The notes beneath the pieces are model-generated. The model was not told where the DNA came from, searched no databases, and was given only the letters and a program-made list of their open reading frames with translations. Both the position numbers and the translations under genes were made by a program. From AP-15 sp036500965 (GTDB lineage Bacteria > Pseudomonadota > Alphaproteobacteria > ATCC43930 > CGMCC-115725), in the NCBI GenBank assembly GCA_036500965.1, contig DASYBC010000054.1, positions 1-64,000 of the forward strand: a DNA stretch of 64,000 nucleotides, given 5' to 3'. Within the stretch, counting starts at the first letter, position 1, and each line of letters starts with the position of its first letter. Of this stretch, positions 7,862-16,127 are shown in pieces.

Positions 7862-8834
7862 AGCCGACGAGCACCGCCTTGCCGATGACCGCGCGGTCGA
7901 TCAGCGCCTCGATCGCTGCACCGGCCTGCGCCAGCTTGTAGCGGCGCCAGATGCGCGGCTTGAGCTTGCCCTCTGCGGCGAGGTCGAGCAGCGTCCTCGC
8001 ATTGGCGGCGGCGAGGTCCGGACGGCTCTCGTTGAGGCCGCCGATGCGCACGCCGATCGCCTCGACCCCCTTGATCAGCAGGTAGTTGGTGCGGGCCAGC
8101 GCCGGCGGGCCGCCGAGAAAGCCGAGGATCAGGATGCGCCCGCTCCAGGCGAGACAGCGCAGCGATTCCTCGAAGGTCGGGCCGTTGACCGGGTCGTAGA
8201 TGATATCGACGCCGCGGCCCTGGGTCAGCTCCATGACCCGGTCGCGAAACCCGCCCTCGTAAGGGATCGCATGGTCGGCACCTTCCTCGAGGCATGCCTT
8301 GCGCTTCTCCTCGGTGCTGGCGGTGGCGATGACCGTGGCGCCATAGAGCTTGGCGAGCTGGATCGCCGGCAGGCCGATGCCGCCGGCCGCACCATGGATC
8401 AGCACCCGGTCGCCCCCTTTGAGCCGGCCGCGCTGCAGGAGCGCGTGATAGGCGGTGGCGTAGGCGCCGCGGAACACCGCCGCCTCGTCGAGGCCGAGCC
8501 CGGCCGGCACCGGGTCGCAATTCTCGGCGGCGGCGTTGGCCAACTCGGCGAAGGCGCCGAGCCGATGCCGGCTCATTACCGTGTCGCCGGTCTTGAACCG
8601 GGTCACCTCGGACCCGACCGCAACCACCTCGCCCGCACCCTCGTTGCCGGGGATGAACGGCGGCTCGGGCCGGAACTGATATTTCCCGGCCAGCATCAGC
8701 ACGTCAACATACTGGACGCCGCGCGCCCGGATCCGCACCTGGATTTCGCCGGCCGCAGGCGGCGGCGGATCGGGCAATTCGCGCAATGCCAGCACCTCGG
8801 GACCGCCGAACGCCTCGCACACCACCGCCTTCAT
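7860..8834 (-). CDS. NADPH:quinone oxidoreductase, zeta-crystallin-type MDR
   Basis: 324 residues, normal for the zinc-free quinone reductase branch of the medium-chain dehydrogenases. The GroES-like half has PFIPGNEGAGEVVAVGSEV. The NAD(P)-binding half has VLIHGAAGGIGLPAIQLAKL followed by ATASTEEKRKACLEEGADHA. No structural or catalytic zinc ligands are seen. It probably reduces quinones or activated enones with NADPH. The ATG giving MKAVVCEAFGG is preferred, with GGAG six bases upstream. Another ATG lies four codons earlier. It is divergent from the next MFS gene. Confidence 0.9.
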   Translation of the reverse strand: MKAVVCEAFGGPEVLALRELPDPPPPAAGEIQVRIRARGVQYVDVLMLAGKYQFRPEPPFIPGNEGAGEVVAVGSEVTRFKTGDTVMSRHRLGAFAELANAAAENCDPVPAGLGLDEAAVFRGAYATAYHALLQRGRLKGGDRVLIHGAAGGIGLPAIQLAKLYGATVIATASTEEKRKACLEEGADHAIPYEGGFRDRVMELTQGRGVDIIYDPVNGPTFEESLRCLAWSGRILILGFLGGPPALARTNYLLIKGVEAIGVRIGGLNESRPDLAAANARTLLDLAAEGKLKPRIWRRYKLAQAGAAIEALIDRAVIGKAVLVG

Positions 8835-8953
8835 CGCCTTCTCCATTCCCGGTCACCGGTCAAGCTTGCCGCGCCCGGCCACGGCACGCCAGTGAGTTTC
8901 GCGGATGGCGGAAAGTGAGCCATCATACGAGCCAGGCAGCAGGGAGGCTGGGC

Positions 8954-10276
8954 ATGATCGACGGAACTGGGGCGGCTGCTGCGCAACAGCAGCCGTCGGG
9001 GCTGGACCTGCGAGCGGGGCGGCTGCGCCTCTCAGGGCAGATCGCCGTGTCGCTCCTATGGTTCGCGCTGTTCGCCAACTGGCTGACCGTGGTGCCGGTC
9101 ATCGTGCCGGACCAGGTTGCAGCAATCCTCGGCCCCGATGCGGCGGCAAAGGAAGGCATCAGCGGCTCGATCCTGGCGATCGGGGCGGCGATGGCGCTGG
9201 TCATGGCGCCGCTGGCCGGGGCGCTGTCCGATCGGGTGCGCAGCGCGAAAGGCCGGCGCCGGCCGTTTCTGGTCAGTGGCATGGTTGGGACCTGCGTCGG
9301 CCTGGCATTGCTGGTCCCGGCCGGCGCCGGCGGCAACATCCTGATCTACGCGCTCGCCATCGTAAACCTGCAATTCTGGTGGAACTGGGCGTGCGGCCCC
9401 TATGCCGGGCTGATCCCCGACGTGGTGCCCCCGGGGGACCAGGCCAGGGCCAGCGCCTGGATGAACATCATGAGCATTCTCGGCACCTTCACCGGCAACG
9501 GCATCGCGGTCGGCCTTTACGTGCACGGCCGCCCGGCGGCAGCGATCGCGGCGCTGATCGCGGTCAACCTCGCCTGCCTGGGGCTGACCCTGAAAGGCGT
9601 CGCCGAGCCCCCCGCACGCGGCGCCGGGCGCCCTTTCGAGCTCGGGGCTTTTGTGCGCTCGTTCTGGCTCAGCCCCGCCGCCCACCGCAATTTCTACCGG
9701 GTGCTGGTGACCCGGTTGTTCGCCAATCTCGGCGTGTGGTCGGTGCTGACCTTTCTGCTGTTCTATCTGCGCGACGTGATCGGGGTGGCCGAGCCGGGCA
9801 AGGTCTTGCCGATGCTGCTCGGGCTCGGCGCGCTCTTGGGCATCCCGGCGAGCCTCCTTGCCGCCCGGCTCGCCGAGCGCTGCGGCATCGTCGCCGTCGT
9901 CAAGGCCACCAGCTGGATGATGGCCGCGGCGGCCGGCGCCTATGTGCTGATCGCGTTTCATCCCGGCATCGTCCTGACCGTGCCAGTGTTTCTCCTCTAT
10001 TTCGCTGGCTGGGGCGCCTACCAGGCGGTCGATTGGGCCTTGGCGCTGCGGGTGCTGCCGGCGGGCGAAGCGGCCGGCAAGGACATGGGCATCTGGCACG
10101 TGGCGCTGGTATTGCCGCAGATTTTGGGGCCGGCGGTGACCGGCTGGATCATCACCGGCGCCAAGCTCGCGGTTTCGGCGCGGTTCGCCTATGCGCTGGC
10201 GTTCGCGATCGCGGCACTGTGGTTCAGCCTGTCGGCCGTGCTGGTCGCGCGCGTCAGGCTGCCGGCAACCGACTGA
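8954..10276 (+). CDS. MFS transporter
   Basis: 440 residues, about 12 membrane spans. The loop after span 2 reads LSDRVRSAKGRRRPFLVSG, the MFS signature (G-x-L-S-D-R-x-R-x-x-x-G-R-R), and is close to the SLC45/GPH-like group that carries sugars or sugar conjugates. The substrate is unknown. AGGGAGG lies eight bases before the chosen ATG. It is divergent from the quinone oxidoreductase gene with a 119-base gap that must hold both promoters. Confidence 0.85.
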   Translation: MIDGTGAAAAQQQPSGLDLRAGRLRLSGQIAVSLLWFALFANWLTVVPVIVPDQVAAILGPDAAAKEGISGSILAIGAAMALVMAPLAGALSDRVRSAKGRRRPFLVSGMVGTCVGLALLVPAGAGGNILIYALAIVNLQFWWNWACGPYAGLIPDVVPPGDQARASAWMNIMSILGTFTGNGIAVGLYVHGRPAAAIAALIAVNLACLGLTLKGVAEPPARGAGRPFELGAFVRSFWLSPAAHRNFYRVLVTRLFANLGVWSVLTFLLFYLRDVIGVAEPGKVLPMLLGLGALLGIPASLLAARLAERCGIVAVVKATSWMMAAAAGAYVLIAFHPGIVLTVPVFLLYFAGWGAYQAVDWALALRVLPAGEAAGKDMGIWHVALVLPQILGPAVTGWIITGAKLAVSARFAYALAFAIAALWFSLSAVLVARVRLPATD

Positions 10277-10293
10277 GCGACCCACCCCTGGGG

Positions 10294-11067
10294 TTAACGA
10301 GCCGCGGGTGTCTGCGCACCAACGCCAGTCAGGTCATCGAGGGTTTGCGCGAGGCGGGCGAGGTCGGGGGCGGTCGAGAGGCGGTGGTCGCCATTCTTGA
10401 CCAGCGTGACGGTTACGTCATCGCTGGTCAGGCGCTCGGCCAGACGCTGGCTGGCCGACCACGGCACCGACGCGTCGCACATGCCGTGCAGCAGCCGCAC
10501 CGGGCAGTCGAGCGCGATCGGCGCGCGCATCACCAGATGCCGCCGGCCCTCTTCGATCAGGCTGCGGTGATACGCGTAGCCGGCCGGATCGTATTCCGAA
10601 GGCAACGTCACCGAACCCTTGGTCAGCAGCTCGTGGCGCTGCGCCATATCGAGGCGCGGCCATAACAGATCCTCGGTCGCGTCGGGCGCCGGTGCTACCC
10701 CGACCAGCGCATGAATCCGGTGCGGCCGGGCGAGCGCCGCCAGCAGCATGATCCAGCCGCCGATGCTGGAGCCGACCAGGACCTGCGGGCCGTGGGTCAG
10801 CTCGTCGAGGATTGCGATCGCGTCCTCGGCCCAGCGGCCGACCGTGCCGTCGGCAAAATCGCCGCTCGACCGGCCGTGACCGAAATAGTCGAAGCGCACA
10901 TAGGCCCGCCCGCGGCGCCGGCAGCATTGATTGAGATAAAGCGCCTTGGTGCCGGTCATGTCCGAGCGCAGGCCGGCGAGGAACACGATTCCCGGTGCGG
11001 CGCCGGGCACGCGATGGTAGGCGATGGCATGGCCGTCGTGACGGGCCAAGGTTTCGGGCAAGGTCAT
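10294..11067 (-). CDS. alpha/beta hydrolase
   Basis: 257 residues with the alpha/beta hydrolase core. The nucleophile elbow is GSSIGG (LVGSSIGGWIMLLAA), the acid is Asp in LLHGMCDASVPW, and the base is His in VKNGDHRLS. The N-terminal part (PGIVFLAGLRSDMTGTKALY) matches the ABHD10/YqiA-like esterase group, which act as thioesterases or carboxylesterases. The substrate is unknown. It is convergent with the MFS gene and divergent from the GT4 gene, so it is probably transcribed alone. Confidence 0.85.
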   Translation of the reverse strand: MTLPETLARHDGHAIAYHRVPGAAPGIVFLAGLRSDMTGTKALYLNQCCRRRGRAYVRFDYFGHGRSSGDFADGTVGRWAEDAIAILDELTHGPQVLVGSSIGGWIMLLAALARPHRIHALVGVAPAPDATEDLLWPRLDMAQRHELLTKGSVTLPSEYDPAGYAYHRSLIEEGRRHLVMRAPIALDCPVRLLHGMCDASVPWSASQRLAERLTSDDVTVTLVKNGDHRLSTAPDLARLAQTLDDLTGVGAQTPAAR

Positions 11068-11109
11068 CGCAGGCTTGCAGCTGGCTGATCAGACGGCGAC
11101 GATAGCATC

Positions 11110-12321
11110 ATGCCTGCTGCGCCAGAAGACCGGCCACCGAAGGGGCGCCCACCGGCGGTGCTGCAGATCGTGCCGAGCCTCGTCTCAGGCGGGGCCGAGC
11201 GCGGCACAGTCGAGCTGGCGGCGGCATTAAGCGCCGCCGGATGGAACGCCTACGTCGCGTCGTCGGGCGGCCCGCTCGAGCGCGGCGTCGCCCGCGCAGG
11301 CGCCACCCACCTGACCCTACCGCTCGCCTCAAAGAACCCGCTCGTCATGCGCCGCAACGCCAGGGCGCTGGAGCGCGCGATCCGTCGCCTCGGGATCGAC
11401 ATCGTCCATGCCCGGAGCCGCGCCCCGGCGTGGTCGGCATGGTCGGCGGCGAGGGCGGCCCGCCGGCATTTCGTCACGACGTTTCACAACGCTTACGGTG
11501 CCGGTTGGGCGCTGAAGCGCCGGTACAATTCGGTCATGGCGCGCGGCGAGCGGGTCATCGCCATCTCCGATTTTGTCGCCGAGCATGCGGCGAGCGTCTA
11601 TGGCGTCGGCGCCGATCGGCTGCGCACGATCCCGCGCGGCGTCGATCTCGACGTTTTCGACCCGGTGCGGGTCGGCGGCGAGCGCATCGCGAGCCTTGCC
11701 CGGCAATGGCGGCTGCCCGATGGGGCGCCGGTCGTGATGCTGCCGGGCCGGCTGACCCGGTGGAAGGGCGGGCTCGACTTGATCGCCGCGATCGCCGTGC
11801 TCGGCCGCCGCGACATCTGCGTGGTGCTGGTCGGGGCCGAGCAGCGGCGCGGTTTTCGCCGCGAGCTCGAGGCGGCGACCCGGCATCACCGGCTCGGTGG
11901 CCTGTTCCGTATCGTCGAGCACTGCGCTGACATGCCGGCCGCCTATCTGCTGGCCGATGTCGTAGTCTCGGCGTCGCGCGATCCCGAGGGCTTTGGGCGG
12001 ATCATCGTCGAGGCGCAGGCGATGGGCCGGCCGGTCGTCGCCACCGACCACGGCGGCACCCGCGAGACGATCGTGCCGGGAGAGACCGGCTGGCTGGCGC
12101 CGCCGCGCGATCCCGCAACACTGGCCGCCGCGATCGGCGCCGCGCTGTCGCTCGGAGCCGGCGAGCGGTCGCTGCTGGCGCGCCGTGCGCAAGCTCGTGT
12201 CGCCGCCCGGTTCACCACAGCGGCGATGTGCGCCCGCACCATCGCAGTCTATCAGGAGCTGCTGTTTCCCGAGCCCGGCGAGCCCGCTGCGCGGAGCGTG
12301 CCGGCGCCCGCGCGGGCATGA
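11110..12321 (+). CDS. glycosyltransferase family 4 (GT-B)
   Basis: 403 residues with two Rossmann-like domains. The N-terminal domain begins with LQIVPSLVSGGAERGTVELA, the acceptor-side glycine loop of GT4 enzymes. The C-terminal donor domain has MLPGRLTRWKGGLDL and the retaining-GT E-x7-E motif in PEGFGRIIVEAQAMGRPVVA. It probably adds a sugar from a nucleotide donor to a lipid or polysaccharide intermediate at the inner face of the membrane. No other envelope-sugar genes are adjacent, so the pathway is not evident. Confidence 0.9.
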   Translation: MPAAPEDRPPKGRPPAVLQIVPSLVSGGAERGTVELAAALSAAGWNAYVASSGGPLERGVARAGATHLTLPLASKNPLVMRRNARALERAIRRLGIDIVHARSRAPAWSAWSAARAARRHFVTTFHNAYGAGWALKRRYNSVMARGERVIAISDFVAEHAASVYGVGADRLRTIPRGVDLDVFDPVRVGGERIASLARQWRLPDGAPVVMLPGRLTRWKGGLDLIAAIAVLGRRDICVVLVGAEQRRGFRRELEAATRHHRLGGLFRIVEHCADMPAAYLLADVVVSASRDPEGFGRIIVEAQAMGRPVVATDHGGTRETIVPGETGWLAPPRDPATLAAAIGAALSLGAGERSLLARRAQARVAARFTTAAMCARTIAVYQELLFPEPGEPAARSVPAPARA

Positions 12322-12337
12322 GCGCCGGGGCGTCGGT

Positions 12338-14002
12338 TCACGCTTCGCCGTAATGGACGCGGCGGAATTGGCGGGTCGGGATCAGATCGTCGATATGGAC
12401 GTCCCACAATGTCGCGCCGTCGCGCTGCTGGTGCTCGCCGAACAGGCGCCCGAAGCGGCCCATCTCGGTGACGGTAGCGCCGTTCAGGCCAAACCCGCGG
12501 GCGGTGGCGGCGAGGTCGCCGCGGCCATGGATCGCGTGGCCGGGGTCGCCGCCATGGGCACGGAATTTGTGCGATTCAGCGCCATAGCCGCCGTCGTTCA
12601 AGACGCAGATCAGCAGCTTGAGGCCGTGGCGGCGCACCGTCTCCAATTCCTGGATGTGCTGGTAGAGGCTGCCGTCGCCGTCGATCAGCAGGATCTTGTC
12701 GCTGCCGCGCGCCGCGGCGACCCCGATCGCCGCCGACAGCCCCGAGCCGATCGCGCCGAAATCGAGCGGGGTGTGATATTTGCCGGCCGCCCGCCCCTTC
12801 AGCTGGGTCATGCCAAAGCCGAAGCAATGGCCGCCGGCGACGACGATGTCCCAGTCCTTGGGGATCGTCGCGTCAAGCTCGCGCACCACCGGCCGGGGGT
12901 CGAGCGTGCCCGGCGTCACCTGGAACTCCTTGGCGTCTGGCACATCGGCGGCGATCCTCGCGGCGTTGGCGTTGCTGCGCCAGCCCGGCCGGCGGATGCC
13001 GCGCTCCTGGAGCCGGCGAGCGATCGCCTCGGCGGTGGCGCGAGCGTCGGCGCGAACATGCAGATCGGCGGTCTTGAGCCCCTGCCACAACCCGCGAGGG
13101 TTCACGTCGATCTGCACGACCTTGGCGTTCGGATAGAGATAGCCGCCCTCGGTCGTGTAATGGCCGAGCCCGGCTCCGGCGCCGATCACCAGATCGCTCT
13201 CGGCGAAGAATTCGCGGGCGAGATCGCTCGAAAACGTGCCGGCGATGTCGAGCGCGAACGGGTTGCCGTCGAAGAGCCCCTTGGCCAGGAGGGTCGTCGC
13301 CAACAGCGCCCCGCTCTGCTCGGCCAACGCCTCGAGCGCCTCCTTAGCCCCCGACCACACCGCACCGCGCCCGCCGATTATCACCGGCCGCTCGGCCTCG
13401 GCGATCATCGCGGCGGCCTCGTCGACCAATGCCGGATCGGGCATCGCCACCTGCCGGCGCGGCACCAGATCGGTCGACGGCGTGTAGTCGGGGAGATACG
13501 GAAACGCCTCCTTCTGCAGGTCGAGCGGTACGCTCAGCACCACCGGGCGGCGCTCGGCGCGAGCCACGTAGAAGGCCTCGCGGACATTGTCGAGCGCCCG
13601 GTCGATCGTGCGGATCGGCACAAAGTGCGCGCCGGTCGCCCGCGCCAGCGGCGCCTGGTCGATCTCCTGCATGTACCAGGAGGCGCCGATCGGCGCGTCG
13701 CCGGAAAAGACCACGACGGGCGCATTGCCGCGCGCCGCCATCGTCAGAGCAGTCATGATCTGGGTAAAGCCGGGGCCGCAGGTGACCGCACCGACGCCGA
13801 CCTTGCCGCTGGCGCGGGCATAAGCGTCGGCCATTGCTACCGCGCAGTGCTCGTGGCGGGCGTGGATCAGGCGCACGCCCTCATTGTCGGCCATCGCCGC
13901 CGACCAGTACATGTTGGCGTCGCCCATCAGGGTGAACAATGTGTCCACGCCCTCGGCGGCGAAGGCCTTGGCCAATACGTCGCAAACCTCGTCGCTCATC
14001 AT
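12338..14002 (-). CDS. thiamine-pyrophosphate enzyme, acetolactate synthase-like
   Basis: 554 residues with the three domains of the POX/AHAS superfamily. The catalytic Glu is in ARHEHCAVAMADAYAR. The central domain has PVIIGGRGAVWSGAKEAL. The TPP-Mg motif GDGSLYQHIQ continues to LNDGGYGAE. It lacks the features of true IlvB proteins, and no small subunit is adjacent, so it is probably a 2-oxo-acid decarboxylase or carboligase of unknown substrate. The start ATG overlaps the coxG-like stop (ATGA), with AGGA just upstream, so the pair is translationally coupled. A second ATG follows immediately. Confidence 0.85.
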   Translation of the reverse strand: MMSDEVCDVLAKAFAAEGVDTLFTLMGDANMYWSAAMADNEGVRLIHARHEHCAVAMADAYARASGKVGVGAVTCGPGFTQIMTALTMAARGNAPVVVFSGDAPIGASWYMQEIDQAPLARATGAHFVPIRTIDRALDNVREAFYVARAERRPVVLSVPLDLQKEAFPYLPDYTPSTDLVPRRQVAMPDPALVDEAAAMIAEAERPVIIGGRGAVWSGAKEALEALAEQSGALLATTLLAKGLFDGNPFALDIAGTFSSDLAREFFAESDLVIGAGAGLGHYTTEGGYLYPNAKVVQIDVNPRGLWQGLKTADLHVRADARATAEAIARRLQERGIRRPGWRSNANAARIAADVPDAKEFQVTPGTLDPRPVVRELDATIPKDWDIVVAGGHCFGFGMTQLKGRAAGKYHTPLDFGAIGSGLSAAIGVAAARGSDKILLIDGDGSLYQHIQELETVRRHGLKLLICVLNDGGYGAESHKFRAHGGDPGHAIHGRGDLAATARGFGLNGATVTEMGRFGRLFGEHQQRDGATLWDVHIDDLIPTRQFRRVHYGEA

Positions 14003-14664
14003 ATTTTTCCTTTGGGGGCTTTGCCTTTGGCAGAAAAGAGTTGCCGGAACCAGCCGAGAAACGCCCGCCACAGGAGCGCACCGCCATGCAGCTCGGCGGC
14101 AACCGGCGTATCCTGGCTCTGTTCGCTTCCGCGCCCCGCCTCGCGGGGAGGGGGCTGGGGTGAAGGGCCGTCCGGCGCCGGCGTGAGCTCGGGGGCAAGC
14201 GCCGCCCGCTCGGCGGCGAGGCGCGCCATGTTGCCGGCAAATTCCGCCAAGAGGGCGCGGGCCAGATGCACCCCGCCGGCATTGGCAAAGGTCTCGAGCG
14301 GGCCGGTGACGTTGAAATTGCCCTCGCATTTAAGGCGCGTCGTCTCGACCCCGCCGGGCCTGGCCCCGCTGGCCGTGACCACGCCCGAGGCCAATGCCCG
14401 CGAGGCGCCGCGCCCGTCGATGCCGCGCCCCTCGATCGTGCAGCGCTGCTCCGCGTCGTCATAGGCGAGCTTCGCCTCGCCGCGAAAGATCGCCACTGTC
14501 GGACCGAACTTGACCCGGATCGTGCCGCGATAGGCGCCGTCCTCGCCCGAAGCGGTCAGCGCCGCGCCGGGAATGCACGCGGCCACCAGCGCCGGGTCCC
14601 GCAGCAGCGGCCACACCGTTGCGGGCGAGCCGGCGATCGCGACCTCTTCGCTGAGCGAGATCAT
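13999..14664 (-). CDS. CoxG-like SRPBCC (CO dehydrogenase subunit G family) protein
   Basis: 221 residues. Residues 1-150 are a CoxG/SRPBCC lipid-binding-type fold: SEEVAIAGSPATVWPLLRDP, then ACIPGAALT, then YRGTIRVKFGPTVAIFRGEA and FNVTGPLETFANAGGVHLA. A Pro/Arg-rich linker (about residues 165-190), encoded by a palindromic repeat, leads to an amphipathic C-terminal segment (ALLWRAFLGWFRQLFSAKGK) that probably binds the membrane. In CO dehydrogenase systems CoxG helps recruit the enzyme to the membrane. Here no coxMSL genes are adjacent and the partner may be the TPP enzyme whose start overlaps this stop. Confidence 0.82.
   Translation of the reverse strand: MISLSEEVAIAGSPATVWPLLRDPALVAACIPGAALTASGEDGAYRGTIRVKFGPTVAIFRGEAKLAYDDAEQRCTIEGRGIDGRGASRALASGVVTASGARPGGVETTRLKCEGNFNVTGPLETFANAGGVHLARALLAEFAGNMARLAAERAALAPELTPAPDGPSPQPPPREAGRGSEQSQDTPVAAELHGGALLWRAFLGWFRQLFSAKGKAPKGKI
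14131..14165. repeat. palindromic repeat inside the coxG-like reading frame
   Basis: CCCCGC (14134-14139) pairs with GCGGGG (14143-14148) around a three-base loop, followed by a G-rich flank ending GGGGTGAAGGG. This resembles the short dispersed intergenic repeats of GC-rich proteobacteria that read CCTCACCCCAGCC plus a palindrome. Here it is translated in frame as a Pro/Arg-rich linker (PSPQPPPREAGRGSE) between the CoxG fold and the C-terminal helix. Its recurrence elsewhere in the genome was not testable. Confidence 0.5.
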
Positions 14665-14699
14665 GGCGCTAAGCTAATCGCTATCGGCCGCCCTTGTCG

Positions 14700-14852
14700 A
14701 TGCTCGATCGGCCACTTCTCGTCGGCCTCGGAGGGTGGTCAAACCGGGTCTATGCGACGGACGGGCTGATCTTCATCGAGCAATGGCCCGGCCCTCGCCA
14801 AAGCGCCCGCCTCGCCTCCGAGCGGCTAGGGCATGGGATAGGCCCATGCTGA
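14700..14852 (+). CDS. short ORF resembling a DUF982 remnant
   Basis: A 50-codon frame beginning MLDRPLLVGLGGWSNRVYAT and continuing DGLIFIEQWPGPRQSARLAS. The order of a short beta strand, a V-Y-A-T-like turn, then a W-P and an A-rich helix resembles the small DUF982 proteins, and the length is shorter than that family. No convincing ribosome site precedes it. It is divergent from the coxG-like gene. It may be a decayed gene or chance. Confidence 0.3.
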   Translation: MLDRPLLVGLGGWSNRVYATDGLIFIEQWPGPRQSARLASERLGHGIGPC

Positions 14853-15137
14853 AGTCAAAGCTGTCGCTTCACATTGCCAGCCTCGCTGGGGGTTCAGCCC
14901 CAACAGCGCACGGATTTTCGGGCGCCGCACGTGGCCGACGCTGTGACCGGCCCGGTTGCGACCGGCCCGCAGGCGGCCATAATAACATAAATAACATGCC
15001 GTTTGATCCATATTTACAGACATAGAAAGAGGGATTATATTGTATGAACATAGCGCAATCGTAATGATGATATGCGAAGCAAACCCGTGAGGCGCGCACT
15101 GACCGGTCTGCTCGGACGCGGATGACGAAAGAGCGCA
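14853..15137. promoter_or_regulatory. intergenic region with hairpins and AT-rich segment before tauE-like gene
   Basis: No gene is seen. A hairpin just upstream pairs GCATGGG (14831-14837) with CCCATGC (14843-14849), and a second centred near 14895 pairs TGGGG with CCCCA. Neither is followed by a T-run. From about 14985 to 15080 the base composition turns AT-rich (many ATAACA, TTATAT and TAATGATGAT motifs), unlike the surrounding DNA. This is probably the promoter region of the permease gene and may be imported DNA. No precise -35/-10 pair was assigned. Confidence 0.4.
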
Positions 15138-15917
15138 ATGCATTCAGTCGATTTTCTCTATTCGCTGTCAGGCTTTTTCATCGGGGCGCTGGTCGGCATG
15201 ACCGGCGTCGGCGGCGGTTCGCTGATGACTCCGACCCTTATTTTGCTGTTTGGCGTTCCGGCCGCGACCGCCGTCGGCACCGATCTGATCTATGCGGCGG
15301 TCACCAAGGCGGGCGGCGCCGTTGTGCACGGCGTCATCGGCACGATCGAGTGGGGTCTCGTCGCGCGGCTCGCGGCAGGAAGTGTGCCGACGACAGTGTT
15401 GACGCTGTTGGCCTTATCCCGTTTCGATCTTGCCAGCGGTTCGGTCCAGCACGCTTTGTCCTTTGCGCTGGGAGTGGCGCTGCTCGCCACGGCAATGGCG
15501 CTCGTTTTTCGTCCGCAGCTCGTCTCCTGGTACGGTGCGCGCGTCGGCGAACTCAGCAAACCGGCCACCTCCGCGCTGACGGTGCTGACCGGAGCGATGC
15601 TCGGGGTGCTCGTGTCGCTGACCTCGGTAGGCGCCGGTGCGCTTGGGGTGACCGCGCTGATCCTGCTCTACCCCCGGCTGCCGATTGCTCGGATTGTCGG
15701 CTCCGATATCGCGCATGCCGTGCCCTTGACCTTGATCGCCGGCATCGGACACTGGTACCTGGCGGCGATCGATAGCGGCATTCTCGGCGCTCTGTTGATC
15801 GGCTCGCTCCCCGGCATTGTCGTCGGGAGCCAGCTGGCCACGCGATTTCCCGACCCGGCGCTCCGCTTTGCCCTCGCCGCGGCGCTGATGGTCGGCGGCG
15901 GGAAGCTGCTGCTATGA
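15138..15917 (+). CDS. sulfite exporter TauE/SafE-family permease
   Basis: 259 residues with about eight spans. The two-fold repeated TauE/SafE core is visible as GALVGMTGVGGGSLMTPTLI near the N-terminus and LVSLTSVGAGALGVTALILL in the second half. The partner motifs VGTDLIYAAVTKAGGAVVH and VGSDIAHAVPLT also match. Members export sulfite or organosulfonates, or take up small anions. The substrate here is unknown. It follows the intergenic region with an AT-rich segment and is followed by the decayed hydrolase. Confidence 0.9.
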   Translation: MHSVDFLYSLSGFFIGALVGMTGVGGGSLMTPTLILLFGVPAATAVGTDLIYAAVTKAGGAVVHGVIGTIEWGLVARLAAGSVPTTVLTLLALSRFDLASGSVQHALSFALGVALLATAMALVFRPQLVSWYGARVGELSKPATSALTVLTGAMLGVLVSLTSVGAGALGVTALILLYPRLPIARIVGSDIAHAVPLTLIAGIGHWYLAAIDSGILGALLIGSLPGIVVGSQLATRFPDPALRFALAAALMVGGGKLLL

Positions 15918-16127
15918 CGCGTTCGCCGATCATGATCGCCACGCATGGGTGCCGGCTGCCATCTGATCCGCGTCAGGACTCATCTTGCCGGTCCCGGACA
16001 CATGCCTGGCTGTGCCCACGATTCGCCGTATCCTGCGGTCCAACGGGTCCTCATCGGCCAGAATATCGTCCGTGGGGCGTATCCGGCTCCCGCCCAGGTC
16101 TTTATATGCGCTCTCGAAGTTTGCTAA

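Noticed and set aside
8905..10665. Plus-strand frame of 586 codons overlapping the second MFS gene
   Set aside because: Out of frame with the MFS protein, very Arg/Gly-rich, no membrane or domain pattern.
11993..14464. Long plus-strand open frame (over 800 codons) across the TPP enzyme and CoxG-like genes
   Set aside because: It is antisense to clear protein families, is Arg/Ala/Gly-rich and lacks motifs. High GC keeps antisense frames open.
14880..14910. tRNA-like GGTTCAGCCCC stretch
   Set aside because: Only a single hairpin; no acceptor or anticodon arms can be drawn.
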